Below are positions 43,501 through 54,879 of a stretch of 64,000 bases of DNA, piece after piece. The stretch's first letter is position 1, and each line of letters begins with the position of its first letter. Below the pieces are notes generated by a model. It searched no databases, was not told where the DNA came from, and was given only the letters and a program-made list of their open reading frames with translations. The stretch lies in assembly GCA_001725155.1 (NCBI GenBank), contig MEFP01000004.1:62001-126000 (forward strand). Direction: 5' to 3'. Position numbers and translations under genes: made by a program. Source of the DNA: Lysobacteraceae bacterium SCN 69-320. Its GTDB lineage: Bacteria; Pseudomonadota; Gammaproteobacteria; Xanthomonadales; Rhodanobacteraceae.

Positions 43501-44982
43501 ATGTATCTGAAGATCGCTCGTGGACTTCTGACGTTTCTGGCGCTTGCCGTCGCAGTTGGCGCCGGCAGCACAGCCAACGCGCAGCTGGAAGAAGACCCCA
43601 GCGCTACCGAACAGCCTCCGATCGGCGGCAACCAGACGACGTCGATAACCCTGCCCGTGCAAGCAGCGGGCATGAACGCGAACTACTATCGCGTCCATGT
43701 GGACGGCGACAACTTTTCGTGGCAGATATCGGACGTCACCTACGAGCCCAACTCGACACGAAACGGCAGGACGATCTCGCTGGGTGGCAGCCCGTTGACG
43801 CTTTCGGTCAGGACCTGGGGGCTGGCGGTCACCGGATCGACTCCGACTTCCCAGTACATCGACTTCGCACCCTGCGTCGGACCCGTCGGCGAGTTTTGCA
43901 ACACGGCCGGCGCCCTGCGCTTTCGCTTCAAGGTTGATCCCACGCTGACCGCTTCGCCTGCGACGACGATCACGGCAGACGGCAGCAATGCGAGAACCGT
44001 GCAGTTGGTTTGGCCGACGACGCTCAGCGATACGGCGGTTACTGCAAGCTGTATGGCCAATAATGACGTGACACCGCCGCCCTCGATCACGGTCAACTCG
44101 GCATCAACAATGACCAACGCGAGTGGCCAGGCCACCTTCACGATCACGACCACAAATCTACGACGGATTGGAACCAGTAGTACGCCGCCTTCAGGAAGTT
44201 GCACATTCAGAGCTCATGCGAACAGCAATAACTTCGCGAAAGTTGATGTACTCGGCCAGTTCATCGCCCCTTCTTTGAACGTCAGCCCTAGCTCTGACGC
44301 AGCTCCGCCTCCAGGCACGACGACTACCGAACGCATTGTGACTGTCGGTACGCGCGTGCCGGTTGCGAGCGGGGTGACGGTGGATGCAACTTGCTCGGTC
44401 GAAGGCAGTGCCGCCACTGTAAGCCTGGACGGTTCGGCGCCAGCGGCCCTACAGACCGGGAGCAAGGTGACCGATATCAATGGCGAGGTTCAGTTCCGCG
44501 TCAAATCGGAGAAGCTGATTTCAGTACCGCCGACAGGCGCGCCTCACGCCCGCTGCACGTTCAAGGTGCGCGAACTCAACTCGACTTACGAATACTTTGC
44601 GGCGGGCAAGCAGATTGCGCCTTCCGTAAGTCTCAGCGTCGGGCAGATCACGCAGACCGGAACGACGTCACTGACGGCGACAATGTCGCCGTCCTATCCC
44701 GGGTTCGCGATCGTGCCTAACTGCACCGTCAATCAGTACATTGCGCCGGTAACGGCGACGCCGATTTCAGCGTCGACGAATGCGAATGGCCAACAGACTT
44801 TCGACATCGTGACGCCGGCGCTCGTGATCACCGATCCGAACACCAACGCGATGCCGTCGGCGTACTGCACGTTCCGCGCTGGGGGCACCGGCACAGCGGG
44901 CCTGCTGCAATTCCGCACCGGAAACAGCTGCGCGATGTCGTTGTCGCCGTTGCCGCCGGCCTGCGGCAATCCGGCACAGTAG
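43501..44982 (+). CDS. Secreted protein with Ig-like (Big-1-type) repeats
   Basis: The 493-residue product has a signal peptide (about 1-27, ending TANAQ). ATG 43501 is preferred to ATG 43495 because AGGGG (43489-43493) is 7 bases before it. After a ~135-residue N-terminal region, three repeats of about 110 residues follow. Each has an early Cys (VTASCMANN, VDATCSVEG, IVPNCTVNQ), a NASGQATF / INGEVQF / ANGQQTF strand and a late CTF (SCTFRAHA, RCTFKVRE, YCTFRAGG). The pattern resembles bacterial Ig-like domains of the invasin type with a repeated Cys pair. There is no sorting signal or membrane anchor. The function is unknown; it may be surface associated. It is followed by a strong hairpin. 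Confidence 0.75.
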   Translation: MYLKIARGLLTFLALAVAVGAGSTANAQLEEDPSATEQPPIGGNQTTSITLPVQAAGMNANYYRVHVDGDNFSWQISDVTYEPNSTRNGRTISLGGSPLTLSVRTWGLAVTGSTPTSQYIDFAPCVGPVGEFCNTAGALRFRFKVDPTLTASPATTITADGSNARTVQLVWPTTLSDTAVTASCMANNDVTPPPSITVNSASTMTNASGQATFTITTTNLRRIGTSSTPPSGSCTFRAHANSNNFAKVDVLGQFIAPSLNVSPSSDAAPPPGTTTTERIVTVGTRVPVASGVTVDATCSVEGSAATVSLDGSAPAALQTGSKVTDINGEVQFRVKSEKLISVPPTGAPHARCTFKVRELNSTYEYFAAGKQIAPSVSLSVGQITQTGTTSLTATMSPSYPGFAIVPNCTVNQYIAPVTATPISASTNANGQQTFDIVTPALVITDPNTNAMPSAYCTFRAGGTGTAGLLQFRTGNSCAMSLSPLPPACGNPAQ

Positions 44983-45012
44983 GGAGGCGATGCCGGCGAC
45001 CAGCTGGTTTCC

Positions 45013-45040
45013 GGACCTGGCGCCAGACGGCGCCAGGTCC
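45013..45040. terminator. Bidirectional hairpin between convergent genes
   Basis: GGACCTGGCGCC (45013-45024) and GGCGCCAGGTCC (45029-45040) form a perfect 12-bp stem with loop AGAC, 30 bases after one stop codon and 58 bases from the other. There is no T-run, but position and stability suit termination of both genes. Confidence 0.55.
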
Positions 45041-45098
45041 CGCGAGGCGTCGTCCGCCTTCTCGTCTCATCCAATGCGCAGACGCGTGGCCTGCACAG

Positions 45099-46592
45099 TC
45101 ACCACTTGTACCGCACCGTGTACGTGGTCTTGGCTTCGCCGTCGGCCGGAATGTCGAGCGGAAAGTCGATCGTCGCCGCATCGCGCTTGACGAAGTCGCG
45201 GTTCTTTTCGACGACGGTCCAGTCGCTCCAGCGGTAGAGGTATTCGCGTGCAATGACACGGGCCGCGGTCTTCTTGCGGTTGCGGATGCTGACTTCGAAG
45301 CTTTCGGTGATGGTCTTGGCCGCGGTGTCGACGGTGAAGCCGGTCTGGCGGCGTTCACCGACGACGTCGAAGGAGTTGCCGAGCTTGATGCGCAGGGTCT
45401 CGTTGCGCGGCGTGTGCTTGATCAGGTCTTCGCCGATGAATTCCAGGGTACCGTCGGCGGAGGCCTGGTTCACGCGGACGCGGCCGGCCGGCAGCGGCAT
45501 GCCGAGCTTGTTGGTTTCCTTGTTCTCGAATTCGAGGAAGGCGCCGACCGTGCCCTGGGTCGTCGCGCCGTAGTTCTGTTCCTGGATCGGCGCCGCCCAG
45601 TGGCTCCACGGCTGCGGCGAGGCGGTGAACACGAGCTGCTTGGTGCAGCCGGCCTTGGCCGCGGTCGGGAACAGCTCGAGCTGCTTGGTCGAGTTGTCGG
45701 GCAGGTCGCTGCGCCGGCCCAGCGTGTAGAGGTGGTACTCGAACAGCGAGGATTCCTGGAAGCCCTCGTCGGCCGCCATGGCCGGCGCGGCCATGGTCTT
45801 CATGCGCACCATCGGAGCGGGCGCCGGTGCCGGCGCGCGATTGACTTCGCCGGCGACGAGCTTGAGCTGGGCCTGCGGATAGCTCGCGCCGGACTGGTTG
45901 ACGATGGTGACCCAGGCCGACAGGTCCATGTCGCAGTTGTTGCCGCTCTCGCGCAGGGTGATGTTGTAGTCCGACCACCAGGTCATGCCGCGGGTCTGGT
46001 AGCTCACGCGCGTGTCGTGGGTGCCGGCCTGCTTGGCGTTGACGAGCCAGACCAGGGTGGGCCGCGTGATCAGGCCGCCCGGCAGGCTCGGGAACAGCAC
46101 GTTGCTGTAGCTGCCGATGCTGACGACTTCGCCGCTGTCGCGCTGCAGGATCAGGGTGCCGTCGGCAGAGGACAGCAGCACGCCGCTCAGGCGCTCCAGC
46201 GTGTCGCCGCGCTGTTGCTCGACCGTGACGTGCTCGCCGACGTAGCGCTCGAGCAGCTTGTCGCGGTTGACGAGGTCGAACTGGTAGTTCTGCTCGACGA
46301 CACGCGTGCCGGCCGGATCGGTCAGTGATTCGAACGCGACCGTCGTCGCGTCGATGCGCTTGGCGACGTCGGTGAACTTCAGCACGCCGTTGCCGGACTG
46401 CAGGGTCATCTTGCGGCCGTCGCGCACGAGCGCGTAGCCGGGCAGGCCCGCGCCGTAGTCGGCGATGTTCTCGGTGCTGATCTGACCGGGCTGGGCCGAA
46501 CTGTAGACGGTCAGCGAATAGTCGGGATTGTCGGCGGCGAGAGCGGCGGTAGTCATTGCGGCGGCGATTCCTGTGGCGAGCAAGGTGCGCAT
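45099..46592 (-). CDS. Secreted DUF4139-domain protein
   Basis: ATG 46592 has GGAG 6 bases upstream and gives a signal peptide (MRTLLATGIAAAMTTAALAAD), so it is preferred to longer starts that run into rmuC. The 497-residue product has the DUF4139 pattern in the C-terminal two thirds (VSYQTRGMTWWSDYNITL; LSAWVTIVNQSGASYPQAQLKLVAGEVNRAP; VFTASPQPWSHWAA; the terminal YTVRYKW). The family is beta-rich and its biochemical role is not established. It lies 142 bases downstream of rmuC on the same strand. Confidence 0.85.
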   Translation of the reverse strand: MRTLLATGIAAAMTTAALAADNPDYSLTVYSSAQPGQISTENIADYGAGLPGYALVRDGRKMTLQSGNGVLKFTDVAKRIDATTVAFESLTDPAGTRVVEQNYQFDLVNRDKLLERYVGEHVTVEQQRGDTLERLSGVLLSSADGTLILQRDSGEVVSIGSYSNVLFPSLPGGLITRPTLVWLVNAKQAGTHDTRVSYQTRGMTWWSDYNITLRESGNNCDMDLSAWVTIVNQSGASYPQAQLKLVAGEVNRAPAPAPAPMVRMKTMAAPAMAADEGFQESSLFEYHLYTLGRRSDLPDNSTKQLELFPTAAKAGCTKQLVFTASPQPWSHWAAPIQEQNYGATTQGTVGAFLEFENKETNKLGMPLPAGRVRVNQASADGTLEFIGEDLIKHTPRNETLRIKLGNSFDVVGERRQTGFTVDTAAKTITESFEVSIRNRKKTAARVIAREYLYRWSDWTVVEKNRDFVKRDAATIDFPLDIPADGEAKTTYTVRYKW

Positions 46593-46734
46593 GGGCGACT
46601 CCATAGGGCAGGTGGCGCCTCGAACGCCGCAGCGTCCGGGCCAGGGTTGGCGACATCGTGCATCAATCGCCGCCGCGGCGGGGTGAACGGCGACGATGTC
46701 GCCGCGGCGGCGCGATCGGCCCGCGCCGTGACCG

Positions 46735-48165
46735 TCATTCGTCCGCGTCCAGACCATCTTCGCCGAGCAGGCCGCGGCTTTGCTCGCTGCTCAACGACTC
46801 GACGCCGCGCAGCTTGCGCTCGATCGCGCGCGTGCGCACGCCGGCGGCGTCGATGCTGTTGCGTACGCTGTCGAGCTGGTTGCGGGTCTTCTCCAGCACG
46901 GCGCCGAACTTGCCGAACTCGGTCTTGACCGCGCCGAGCAGCTGCCAGACCTCGCTGGAGCGCTGCTCGATGGCCAGGGTGCGGAAGCCCATCTGCAGGC
47001 TGCTCAGGGTCGCGCTCAACGTGGTCGGGCCGGTCACGACGACGCGCTGGTCGCGCTGCAGTGCTTCGAATAGGCCGGGGCGGCGCAGCACTTCGGCGTA
47101 GAGGCCTTCGGTCGGTAGGAACATGATCGCGAACTCGGTCGTTGCCGGCACCGAAATATACTTGTCGCGAATGTTGCGCGCTGCTTCGCGCACGCGGCGT
47201 TCCAGCGCCTGTGCCGCCGCCGCTGCGGCCTCGGCGTCGGCGCGTTCCTGCGCATCGAGCAGGCGCTCGTAGTCCTCGCGCGGAAACTTCGCGTCGATCG
47301 GCAGCCAGACCGGCGTGTCGGGGCCGCCGCCGGGCAGGCGCACGGCAAACTCCACGCGTTCGCTGGAGCCGGGTACCGTGGCGATGTTGCTCGCGTACTG
47401 ATCGACCGTCAGCAATTGCTCCAGGAGCGCGGCCAGCTGCACTTCGCCGAGCATGCCGCGCGTCTTGACGTTGCCCAGCACGCGCTTGAGATCGCCGACG
47501 CCCTGGGCCAGCCCCTGCATTTCGCCGAGGCCGCGATGCACCTGTTCCAGCCGCTCGGAAACCAGCTTGAAGGATTCGCCGAGGCGAGTTTCCAGGGTCG
47601 CGTGCAGCTTCTCGTCGACGGTCACGCGCATCGCGTCGAGCTGCTTTGCATTGTCGGCCTGCAGCTCCTTGAGGCGTGTTTCCAGCGTTCCGCGGACCTC
47701 GGCCAGGCGCAGCTGGCTATGTTCGGCCTGTTCCTGCAGGCCCTGGCGCAGCTGGTCGCCGAAGCGCGACAGCGACTGCGCGTTTTCCTCGCGCGCGCGG
47801 CGCGCGTCTTCCTGCAGGGCCTGACGCAAGGCTTCGAGGCGCTGGTCGTTGCGCTGGCTGCTCTGTTCGATGCGCAGGCCGAAATCTTCGATGCGCCGGT
47901 GCTGCTGCTGGGCGAGCTGGGCGAACTGGGTCTGTACCGCGTCGCGCAGCTGCTCCAGGCGCTGCGACTGTTCGAGGCGGCCGGTGCGCTGATCGTCGCG
48001 CAGGCCTCGCTCCAGGCGCTCGCCGTCCTCGCGCAGGCCGGCCAGCGCCTGTTGCAGCGGCGCCAGCGTGTCCTCGCGGCTGCGGCGCAGCTGCAGGATC
48101 TGCAGCACGAGCAGGACGAGAAGCACGACGACAGCGGCGAGAACGAGGATTTCGAGCAGCGACAT
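46735..48165 (-). CDS. rmuC: DNA recombination protein RmuC
   Basis: The 476-residue product has an N-terminal membrane helix (LLEILVLAAVVVLLVLLVLQIL), a long coiled coil (about 30-215, Gln/Arg/Glu-rich) and the C-terminal RmuC domain (VKTRGMLGEVQLAALLEQLLTVDQYASN...LPIDAKFPREDYERLL...FAIMFLPTEGLYAEVLRRPGLFE...TGPTTLSATLSSLQMGF), which resembles restriction-endonuclease folds. It limits DNA inversions at short inverted repeats. ATG 48165 was chosen over the GTG 9 bases earlier. A TACACT -10 lies about 30 bases upstream. Confidence 0.95.
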   Translation of the reverse strand: MSLLEILVLAAVVVLLVLLVLQILQLRRSREDTLAPLQQALAGLREDGERLERGLRDDQRTGRLEQSQRLEQLRDAVQTQFAQLAQQQHRRIEDFGLRIEQSSQRNDQRLEALRQALQEDARRAREENAQSLSRFGDQLRQGLQEQAEHSQLRLAEVRGTLETRLKELQADNAKQLDAMRVTVDEKLHATLETRLGESFKLVSERLEQVHRGLGEMQGLAQGVGDLKRVLGNVKTRGMLGEVQLAALLEQLLTVDQYASNIATVPGSSERVEFAVRLPGGGPDTPVWLPIDAKFPREDYERLLDAQERADAEAAAAAAQALERRVREAARNIRDKYISVPATTEFAIMFLPTEGLYAEVLRRPGLFEALQRDQRVVVTGPTTLSATLSSLQMGFRTLAIEQRSSEVWQLLGAVKTEFGKFGAVLEKTRNQLDSVRNSIDAAGVRTRAIERKLRGVESLSSEQSRGLLGEDGLDADE

Positions 48166-48474
48166 GGAGCACACCGCGGATCAGGGCGGCGCCCAGTGTA
48201 GCCGCTGGCGTCGGCGGCCCGGCGCGCGCAAAAAAGAAACGGCGGTCCTGCCGGACCGCCGCTTCGTCCCCATGCACCGTACTGCTACACCCCAGACCGT
48301 ATGCCCGGCGCCGGAACCCCATCACGGCGCCACGCTGCCGGGTCGGACGGTCATAAGACCGCTCGTGACCTTCGGCACTCCCTGCGGCTGAACGTAGTCA
48401 AAACGTTAAGACGCGTCAATGGGCAGTGCACCAATGGCCAGGGGGCGAATCGGGCTCGTCGGCGGCCGGCGTAC
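48166..48474. other. Gap between rmuC and glyS
   Basis: These 309 bases contain the rmuC -10 (minus strand TACACT, plus-strand 48195-48200) and the glyQS terminator (48230-48262). From 48263 to 48474, the trailer of glyS, nothing else is recognisable. Confidence 0.55.
48230..48262 (-). terminator. Rho-independent terminator of the glyQS operon
   Basis: On the minus strand an exact GGCGGTCC/GGACCGCC stem (48241-48248 and 48253-48260) with a 4-base loop is followed by GTTTCTTTTTT. It lies about 210 bases past the glyS stop and before the rmuC promoter. Confidence 0.85.
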
Positions 48475-50616
48475 TCAGCCGGCCGGCTGCAGCAGCGAAA
48501 CGTCGGCGACCTGCAGGAACTGCTGGCGCAGCTCGCGCAGCAGGCGCAGGCGGTTCGTCCGCACGGCGAGGTCGTCGGCCATGACCATGACGTCGTTGAA
48601 GAACGCATCGACCGGATCGCGCAGGCGGCCCAGGGTGCGCAGCACGGCGACGTAGTCGCGCTGCTGCGCCAGCGGTGCGGTCTCGGCCTGGGCGGCAGCC
48701 AGCGCGGCCTGCAGGCTGGCCTCGGCGCCCGGCGCAAGCAGACCGGCGTCGATCGCGCCGGCTTCGACCTCGCCCGCCTGACGCAGGATGTTCGCGATGC
48801 GCTTGTTCGCCGCGGCCAGCGCCTCGGCTTCGGGCAATGCGGCGAACGCGGCCGCGGCGCGCACGCGCGCGTCGAAGTCGCCGAGATCGGCCGGGTTCAG
48901 TGCGCGCACGGCCTCGAAGCGGTCGGCGGCGACGCCGGCATCACTGTAGTAGCCGCGCAGGCGGTCGACGATGAACTCGTGCAGTTCGGCCGCGAGTTCG
49001 CGCCGGCGCGCGCCAGCGTCGAACACCGGCGCCTTGCCGTCCTTGCTCTTGGGCAGGCCGGCGACCAGTGCGGCTTCCGGCAATTGCGCCAGGGCTTCGG
49101 CCAGCAGCGGCGGCAGTTCCAGCGCGAGGCCGCTTTCGATCAGGGTGCGCGCGAGACCCAGCGCCGCACGACGCAGCGCGAACGGATCCTTGTTGCCGCT
49201 GGGCTTGAGGCCGACCGCGAAGATGCCGCAGAGCGTGTCGACGCGTTCAGCGATCGCGAGCACCTGGCCGACCTTGCCGCTGGCAATGCCGTCGCCGGCG
49301 AAGCGCGGACGGTAGAACTCGTCCACGGCCAGCGCGACGTCGGCGGGTTCGCCGCCGGCGGCCGCGTAATAGCGGCCCATGACACCTTGCAGCTCGGGGA
49401 ACTCGCCGACCATGCGCGTCATCAGGTCGCACTTGGCCAGAGCTGCGGCGCGCGTGGCCAGGGCCGCGTCGACGCCGACGCGGTTGGCGATGACGCGGGC
49501 GAGCTCGCCGACGCGCACGACCTTGTCGAACACCGATCCCAGCGCCTGCTGGTAGGTCACGTTCTTCAGGGTTTCCAGCTGAGCGATCAGCGGCGTCTTG
49601 AGGTCTTCGTCGTAAAAGAAGCGCGCATCGGCGAAGCGCGGCCGGATCACGCGCTCGTAGCCCTTGCGGATCTCGCGCGGATCGCGGCTCTCGATGTTGG
49701 CCACGCCGATGAAATGGCGCGTCAGCCTGCCGTCGCCGTCGACGACCGAGACGAACTTCTGGTTGGTCTCCATCGTCATGACCAGCGCTTCCTGCGGCAC
49801 GCGCAGGAAATCCTCGTCGAATGCGCAGGCAATCGCGACGGGCCACTCGGTCAGGTTGGCGATCTCGTCGAGCAGCGATTCGCTGAGCTGAGTGCGGCCC
49901 CCGGTTTCGGCCGCGGCGCGGGCGACTTCGTCGCGGATGCGCGCACGCCGCTCGGCCGGGTCGGCCAGCACGCGGGCTTCGCGCAGGCTGGCGAGCCAGT
50001 CCGTCGCGGTCGCGATCGGCACCGGCTGGTTGTGGTGGAAGCGGTGGCCGCGCGAGTCGCGGCCGCTGCGCAGGCCCAGCAGCTGCGCGTCGATGACACG
50101 TTCGCCGTGCAGCACGACCAGCCAGTGCGCCGGGCGCACGAAGGTGTAGTCGTGGTCGCCCCAGCGCATCGGCTTGGGAATCGGCAGCGCCTTGAGCGCC
50201 TCGGCGATGACGTCGGGCAGCAGCGCGTCCAGCGACTGGCCGGGCTGCTCGCTACGGTACACGTACCAGGCGCCCTTGTCGGTTTCGAGCTTCTGCAGCT
50301 GCTCCACGGTCGTGCCGCAGGATGCGGCGAAGCCGGTCAGCGCCTTGCTCGGCTGGCCGTCGGCGCCGAAGGCGGCGTTCGCGGCGGGGCCGCGGCGTTC
50401 TATGGTCTGGTCCGGCTGTGCTGCGGCGACGGCGGGCAGCAGCACGGCCAGGCGCCGCGGCGTACACCAGATCGCGGCAGCGGCCGCGTCGATCGCGAAA
50501 CCTCGCTTGTTCAGGCCGTCGACGATGCCGCCGGCGAAGGCCTGGGCCAGTTCGTCGACGGTGCGGGTCGGCAGCTCTTCGGTGCCGATCTCGATCAGCA
50601 GCGCCTGCTCAGCCAT
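48475..50616 (-). CDS. glyS: Glycyl-tRNA synthetase beta subunit
   Basis: The 713-residue subunit has the expected length (about 690-715). It begins [15 protein letters not shown] like other GlyS proteins, has the conserved core [17 protein letters not shown] and a C-terminal helical anticodon-binding domain. Together with GlyQ it forms the alpha2-beta2 enzyme that charges tRNA-Gly; the beta subunit recognises the tRNA. The start overlaps the glyQ stop by 8 bases, so translation is coupled. Confidence 0.97.
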   Translation of the reverse strand: MAEQALLIEIGTEELPTRTVDELAQAFAGGIVDGLNKRGFAIDAAAAAIWCTPRRLAVLLPAVAAAQPDQTIERRGPAANAAFGADGQPSKALTGFAASCGTTVEQLQKLETDKGAWYVYRSEQPGQSLDALLPDVIAEALKALPIPKPMRWGDHDYTFVRPAHWLVVLHGERVIDAQLLGLRSGRDSRGHRFHHNQPVPIATATDWLASLREARVLADPAERRARIRDEVARAAAETGGRTQLSESLLDEIANLTEWPVAIACAFDEDFLRVPQEALVMTMETNQKFVSVVDGDGRLTRHFIGVANIESRDPREIRKGYERVIRPRFADARFFYDEDLKTPLIAQLETLKNVTYQQALGSVFDKVVRVGELARVIANRVGVDAALATRAAALAKCDLMTRMVGEFPELQGVMGRYYAAAGGEPADVALAVDEFYRPRFAGDGIASGKVGQVLAIAERVDTLCGIFAVGLKPSGNKDPFALRRAALGLARTLIESGLALELPPLLAEALAQLPEAALVAGLPKSKDGKAPVFDAGARRRELAAELHEFIVDRLRGYYSDAGVAADRFEAVRALNPADLGDFDARVRAAAAFAALPEAEALAAANKRIANILRQAGEVEAGAIDAGLLAPGAEASLQAALAAAQAETAPLAQQRDYVAVLRTLGRLRDPVDAFFNDVMVMADDLAVRTNRLRLLRELRQQFLQVADVSLLQPAG

Positions 50617-51526
50617 GGGCCTTCTCCTGGCGGTTCTTCAGTCCCGGAAAGCCGAGCCTTTCGCGCTGCGCGTAATACGCTTCGGCAACGGCGCGGGCCA
50701 GGGTGCGTACGCGCAGGATGTAGCGCTGTCGCTCGGTCACGCTGATCGCGCGGCGCGCGTCCAGCAGGTTGAAACTGTGTGAGGCCTTGCAGACCTGCTC
50801 GTAGGCCGGCAGCGGCAGCTGCGCCTCGATGAGCTTCTTCGCTTCGCCTTCACAGACGTCGAACCAGTGCAGCAGCTCGGTCACGTTGGCATGCTCGAAG
50901 TTGTAGGCCGACTGCTCGACTTCGTTCTGATGGAACACGTCGCCGTAAGTCACCACGCCGTGCGGCGCGACCGTCCAGACCAGGTCATAGACGTTGTCGA
51001 CGTTCTGCAGATACATGGCCAGGCGTTCGAGGCCATAGGTGATCTCACCGGTGACCGGTCGGCATTCGAGGCCGCCGGCCTGCTGGAAATACGTGAACTG
51101 CGTCACTTCCATGCCGTTGAGCCAGACCTCCCAGCCCAAGCCCCAGGCGCCGAGGGTCGGCGACTCCCAGTTGTCCTCGACGAAGCGCAGGTCGTGGGTC
51201 AGCGGATCCAGGCCGAGTGCGCGCAGCGAGCCGATGTACAAGTCCAGAATGTTGTCCGGATTCGGCTTCAGCACGACCTGGTACTGGTAGTAGTGCTGCA
51301 GGCGGTTCGGATTCTCGCCGTAGCGGCCGTCGGTCGGGCGACGCGAAGGCTGCACATAGGCCGCGGCCCAGGGCTCCGGACCGAGCGCACGCAGGAAGGT
51401 GGCCGGATGGAAGGTGCCGGCGCCGACTTCGGTGTCGAACGGCTGGATCAGTACGCAGCCCTGGTCCGCCCAATAGCGGTTCAGGGTCTGGATCACGTCC
51501 TGGAACGTGGGCGTGGGCGTGGACAT
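50609..51526 (-). CDS. glyQ: Glycyl-tRNA synthetase alpha subunit
   Basis: The 305-residue catalytic subunit shows [46 protein letters not shown], the hallmark of GlyQ, followed by class II synthetase motifs ([29 protein letters not shown]). It binds glycine and ATP. It is first in the glyQS operon and divergent from a GspE-type gene. The -10 TATACT overlaps the -10 of the divergent gene. Confidence 0.97.
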   Translation of the reverse strand: MSTPTPTFQDVIQTLNRYWADQGCVLIQPFDTEVGAGTFHPATFLRALGPEPWAAAYVQPSRRPTDGRYGENPNRLQHYYQYQVVLKPNPDNILDLYIGSLRALGLDPLTHDLRFVEDNWESPTLGAWGLGWEVWLNGMEVTQFTYFQQAGGLECRPVTGEITYGLERLAMYLQNVDNVYDLVWTVAPHGVVTYGDVFHQNEVEQSAYNFEHANVTELLHWFDVCEGEAKKLIEAQLPLPAYEQVCKASHSFNLLDARRAISVTERQRYILRVRTLARAVAEAYYAQRERLGFPGLKNRQEKAHG

Positions 51527-51562
51527 GGGGGGGGCTCGCGGAAGGCCTACGGCAAAGCGCGC

Positions 51563-51569
51563 TAGTATA
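51563..51569. promoter_or_regulatory. Overlapping divergent -10 elements for glyQ and the GspE-like gene
   Basis: TAGTATA reads TAGTAT (51563-51568) on the plus strand and TATACT on the minus strand (51569-51564). Starts lie 33 bases to the right and 38 to the left in a 74-base gap, so the two promoters probably compete for RNA polymerase. Confidence 0.6.
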
Positions 51570-51600
51570 GCCAGCAGTCTGCCGTCCCACAGGAACCGTC

Positions 51601-53436
<1,836 letters not shown>

Positions 53437-53439
53437 GCC

Positions 53440-54165
53440 GTGTCGCGCATTCTCGTTCTGCAGACCGGCACCACCCTGCCGCAGATCGCGGCGCGCCATG
53501 GCGATTTCGCCGCCTGGTTCCTGCGCATGGCCGGGCTCGCGCGGCACGAAACCGACATCGTCCGTGCCGATCGCGATGAGGCGCTGCCGTCGCCGGGTCG
53601 CCATGGGGCGATCCTCGTGACCGGCTCGGCCAGCATGGTCACCGAGCGCGAAGACTGGAGCGAACGCAGTGCCGAATGGCTCGCGGCGATCGTGCGCAGC
53701 GCTGCCGCGCCGGTGCTGGGCGTCTGCTACGGCCATCAGCTGCTCGCGCACGGTCTCGGCGGCCGTGTCGACTGGAACCCGCGCGGCCGGCAGATCGGCA
53801 CCAAGTCGCTGCAGACGACGGCGGCGGCCGCGGACGACCCGCTGTTCGGCGCGCTGGTACCGCAGTTCCGCGCACAGACCACGCATCAGCAGTCCGTCGT
53901 CGAAGCGCCCGCCGACACGCAGGTACTGGCATCGTCCGCTATGGATCCGCATCAGGCCCTGCGTTTTGGCGAACGGGCCTGGGGGCTGCAATTCCATCCG
54001 GAGTTCAGCGCCGGCGTCATGGCCGGCTATATCCGCGGGCGGCGCGAAAGGCTGCTGGCCGAAGGACTGGATCCGGCAGCGCTGCTGCGCGAATGCGGTC
54101 CGGCTCCCGAAGCGCGGCGCCTGCTGCGCCGCTTCGTGCGCAAGGCGCGCGACGGGGCGCTCTGA
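53440..54165 (+). CDS. Class I glutamine amidotransferase
   Basis: The 241-residue protein carries the whole triad: nucleophile Cys96 in GVCYGHQL, His186 and Glu188 in FHPEF. The oxyanion region ILVTGSASMV is also present. Such stand-alone proteins transfer ammonia from glutamine, or hydrolyse gamma-glutamyl compounds, in purine or polyamine metabolism; the synthase partner is not evident. The start is GTG 53440, 3 bases after the preceding stop. There is no biochemical link to that secretion ATPase. Confidence 0.88.
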   Translation: MSRILVLQTGTTLPQIAARHGDFAAWFLRMAGLARHETDIVRADRDEALPSPGRHGAILVTGSASMVTEREDWSERSAEWLAAIVRSAAAPVLGVCYGHQLLAHGLGGRVDWNPRGRQIGTKSLQTTAAAADDPLFGALVPQFRAQTTHQQSVVEAPADTQVLASSAMDPHQALRFGERAWGLQFHPEFSAGVMAGYIRGRRERLLAEGLDPAALLRECGPAPEARRLLRRFVRKARDGAL

Positions 54166-54489
54166 GCGCAGATTGCTTCAGCTGTCGTCGGCGTGATTCT
54201 TTCCATGCCAAAGGTCATGCCTGACGAAGGCTGGTCATGGAAGTGCGAGTTCGATTTGCTGCGCGCTCCATGCGACAGATGGCTGACCACGCGCGCCCAG
54301 TACGGAATTTCCGCGCGATCGTTTCTGCGAGTCGCCCCCTGCCAAAGGTAATGCCTGAGGGTAAAACCAAACTCTGTTGAGGAATTACCCGCAAATCGGC
54401 GGAGCCAAAAAAGCAAAAGCCGCGCTAGGCGCGGCGTTTTGAATGCGCTTGCAAACGGCGCAATGCCGTTGGCGGAAATCGTTGCGCGA
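54166..54489. other. Gap with a 19-base direct repeat and a bidirectional terminator
   Basis: These 324 bases lie between convergent genes. TGCCAAAGGTcATGCCTGA (54206-54224) and TGCCAAAGGTaATGCCTGA (54340-54358) are identical except for one base, 134 bases apart. A terminator follows at 54405-54440. No protein-coding frame is convincing; a decayed or non-coding element is possible. Confidence 0.5.
54405..54440. terminator. Bidirectional rho-independent terminator
   Basis: An exact GCCGCGC/GCGCGGC stem (54419-54425 and 54429-54435) with loop TAG is flanked by GTTTT on the right and an A-rich tract on the left. On the minus strand that tract reads CTTTTGCTTTTTTGG, a strong U-tract, so it chiefly serves the small gene ending at 54490. 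Confidence 0.8.
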
Positions 54490-54708
54490 TTACTTGCGGC
54501 TCTTGGTGCCCTTGCGCAGGCCAGCGAGCGGATCCGGCAGCTTCAGGCCGCCGAGATAGTCGTTGATCGCTTCGTTCGTCACGTCATAGAGCGGGCGGCC
54601 CATCACCGCGGCGGCGGCCTTCAGGCTGTCGCGCATGCGCTTGGAAACGCGCAGGCTAGCGTCGCGGGTATCTTCGTCAACAGCGGCGGCTGCGGCGGAC
54701 TTTTTCAT
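54490..54708 (-). CDS. Small antitoxin-like or DNA-binding protein
   Basis: ATG 54708 gives 72 residues, with AGGG 8 bases upstream; a GTG 9 bases earlier is possible. The sequence has a flexible Ala-rich N-terminus and a core DASLRVSKRMRDSLKAAAAVMGRPLYDVTNEAINDYL that looks like a short strand followed by two helices, as in ribbon-helix-helix or related antitoxins. It ends with a basic tail. No toxin gene adjoins it. A palindrome overlapping its -10 (54739-54764) suggests autoregulation. The family was not identified with certainty. Confidence 0.7.
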   Translation of the reverse strand: MKKSAAAAAVDEDTRDASLRVSKRMRDSLKAAAAVMGRPLYDVTNEAINDYLGGLKLPDPLAGLRKGTKSRK

Positions 54709-54738
54709 GATCTTCACCCTGAGTTAAGAAGTGCTGCT

Positions 54739-54764
54739 ACGTGTACTGCGGGATTAGTATACGT
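54739..54764. promoter_or_regulatory. Palindromic operator overlapping the promoter of the small gene
   Basis: ACGTGTACT (54739-54747) and AGTATACGT (54756-54764) pair at 8 of 9 positions with an 8-bp spacer. The right arm contains, on the minus strand, the -10 TATACT, so a bound dimer would block RNA polymerase. It lies 31 bases upstream of the ATG. Confidence 0.6.
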
Positions 54765-54879
54765 GGCAGGTCCATGAAAAAAACGCTACATGCCGGACGC
54801 ACATGTTACGAATTGTAAATCCCCGGTAATGGTGAGCCGTTGCGGCTTCGAATTCCGGGATGCCGTCATTCGCAGGGCC

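Noticed and set aside
54027-54416. 129-codon leftward frame opposite the amidotransferase gene end
   Set aside because: Its latter half is the antisense of the amidotransferase gene and its first half covers the direct repeat; no family resemblance.
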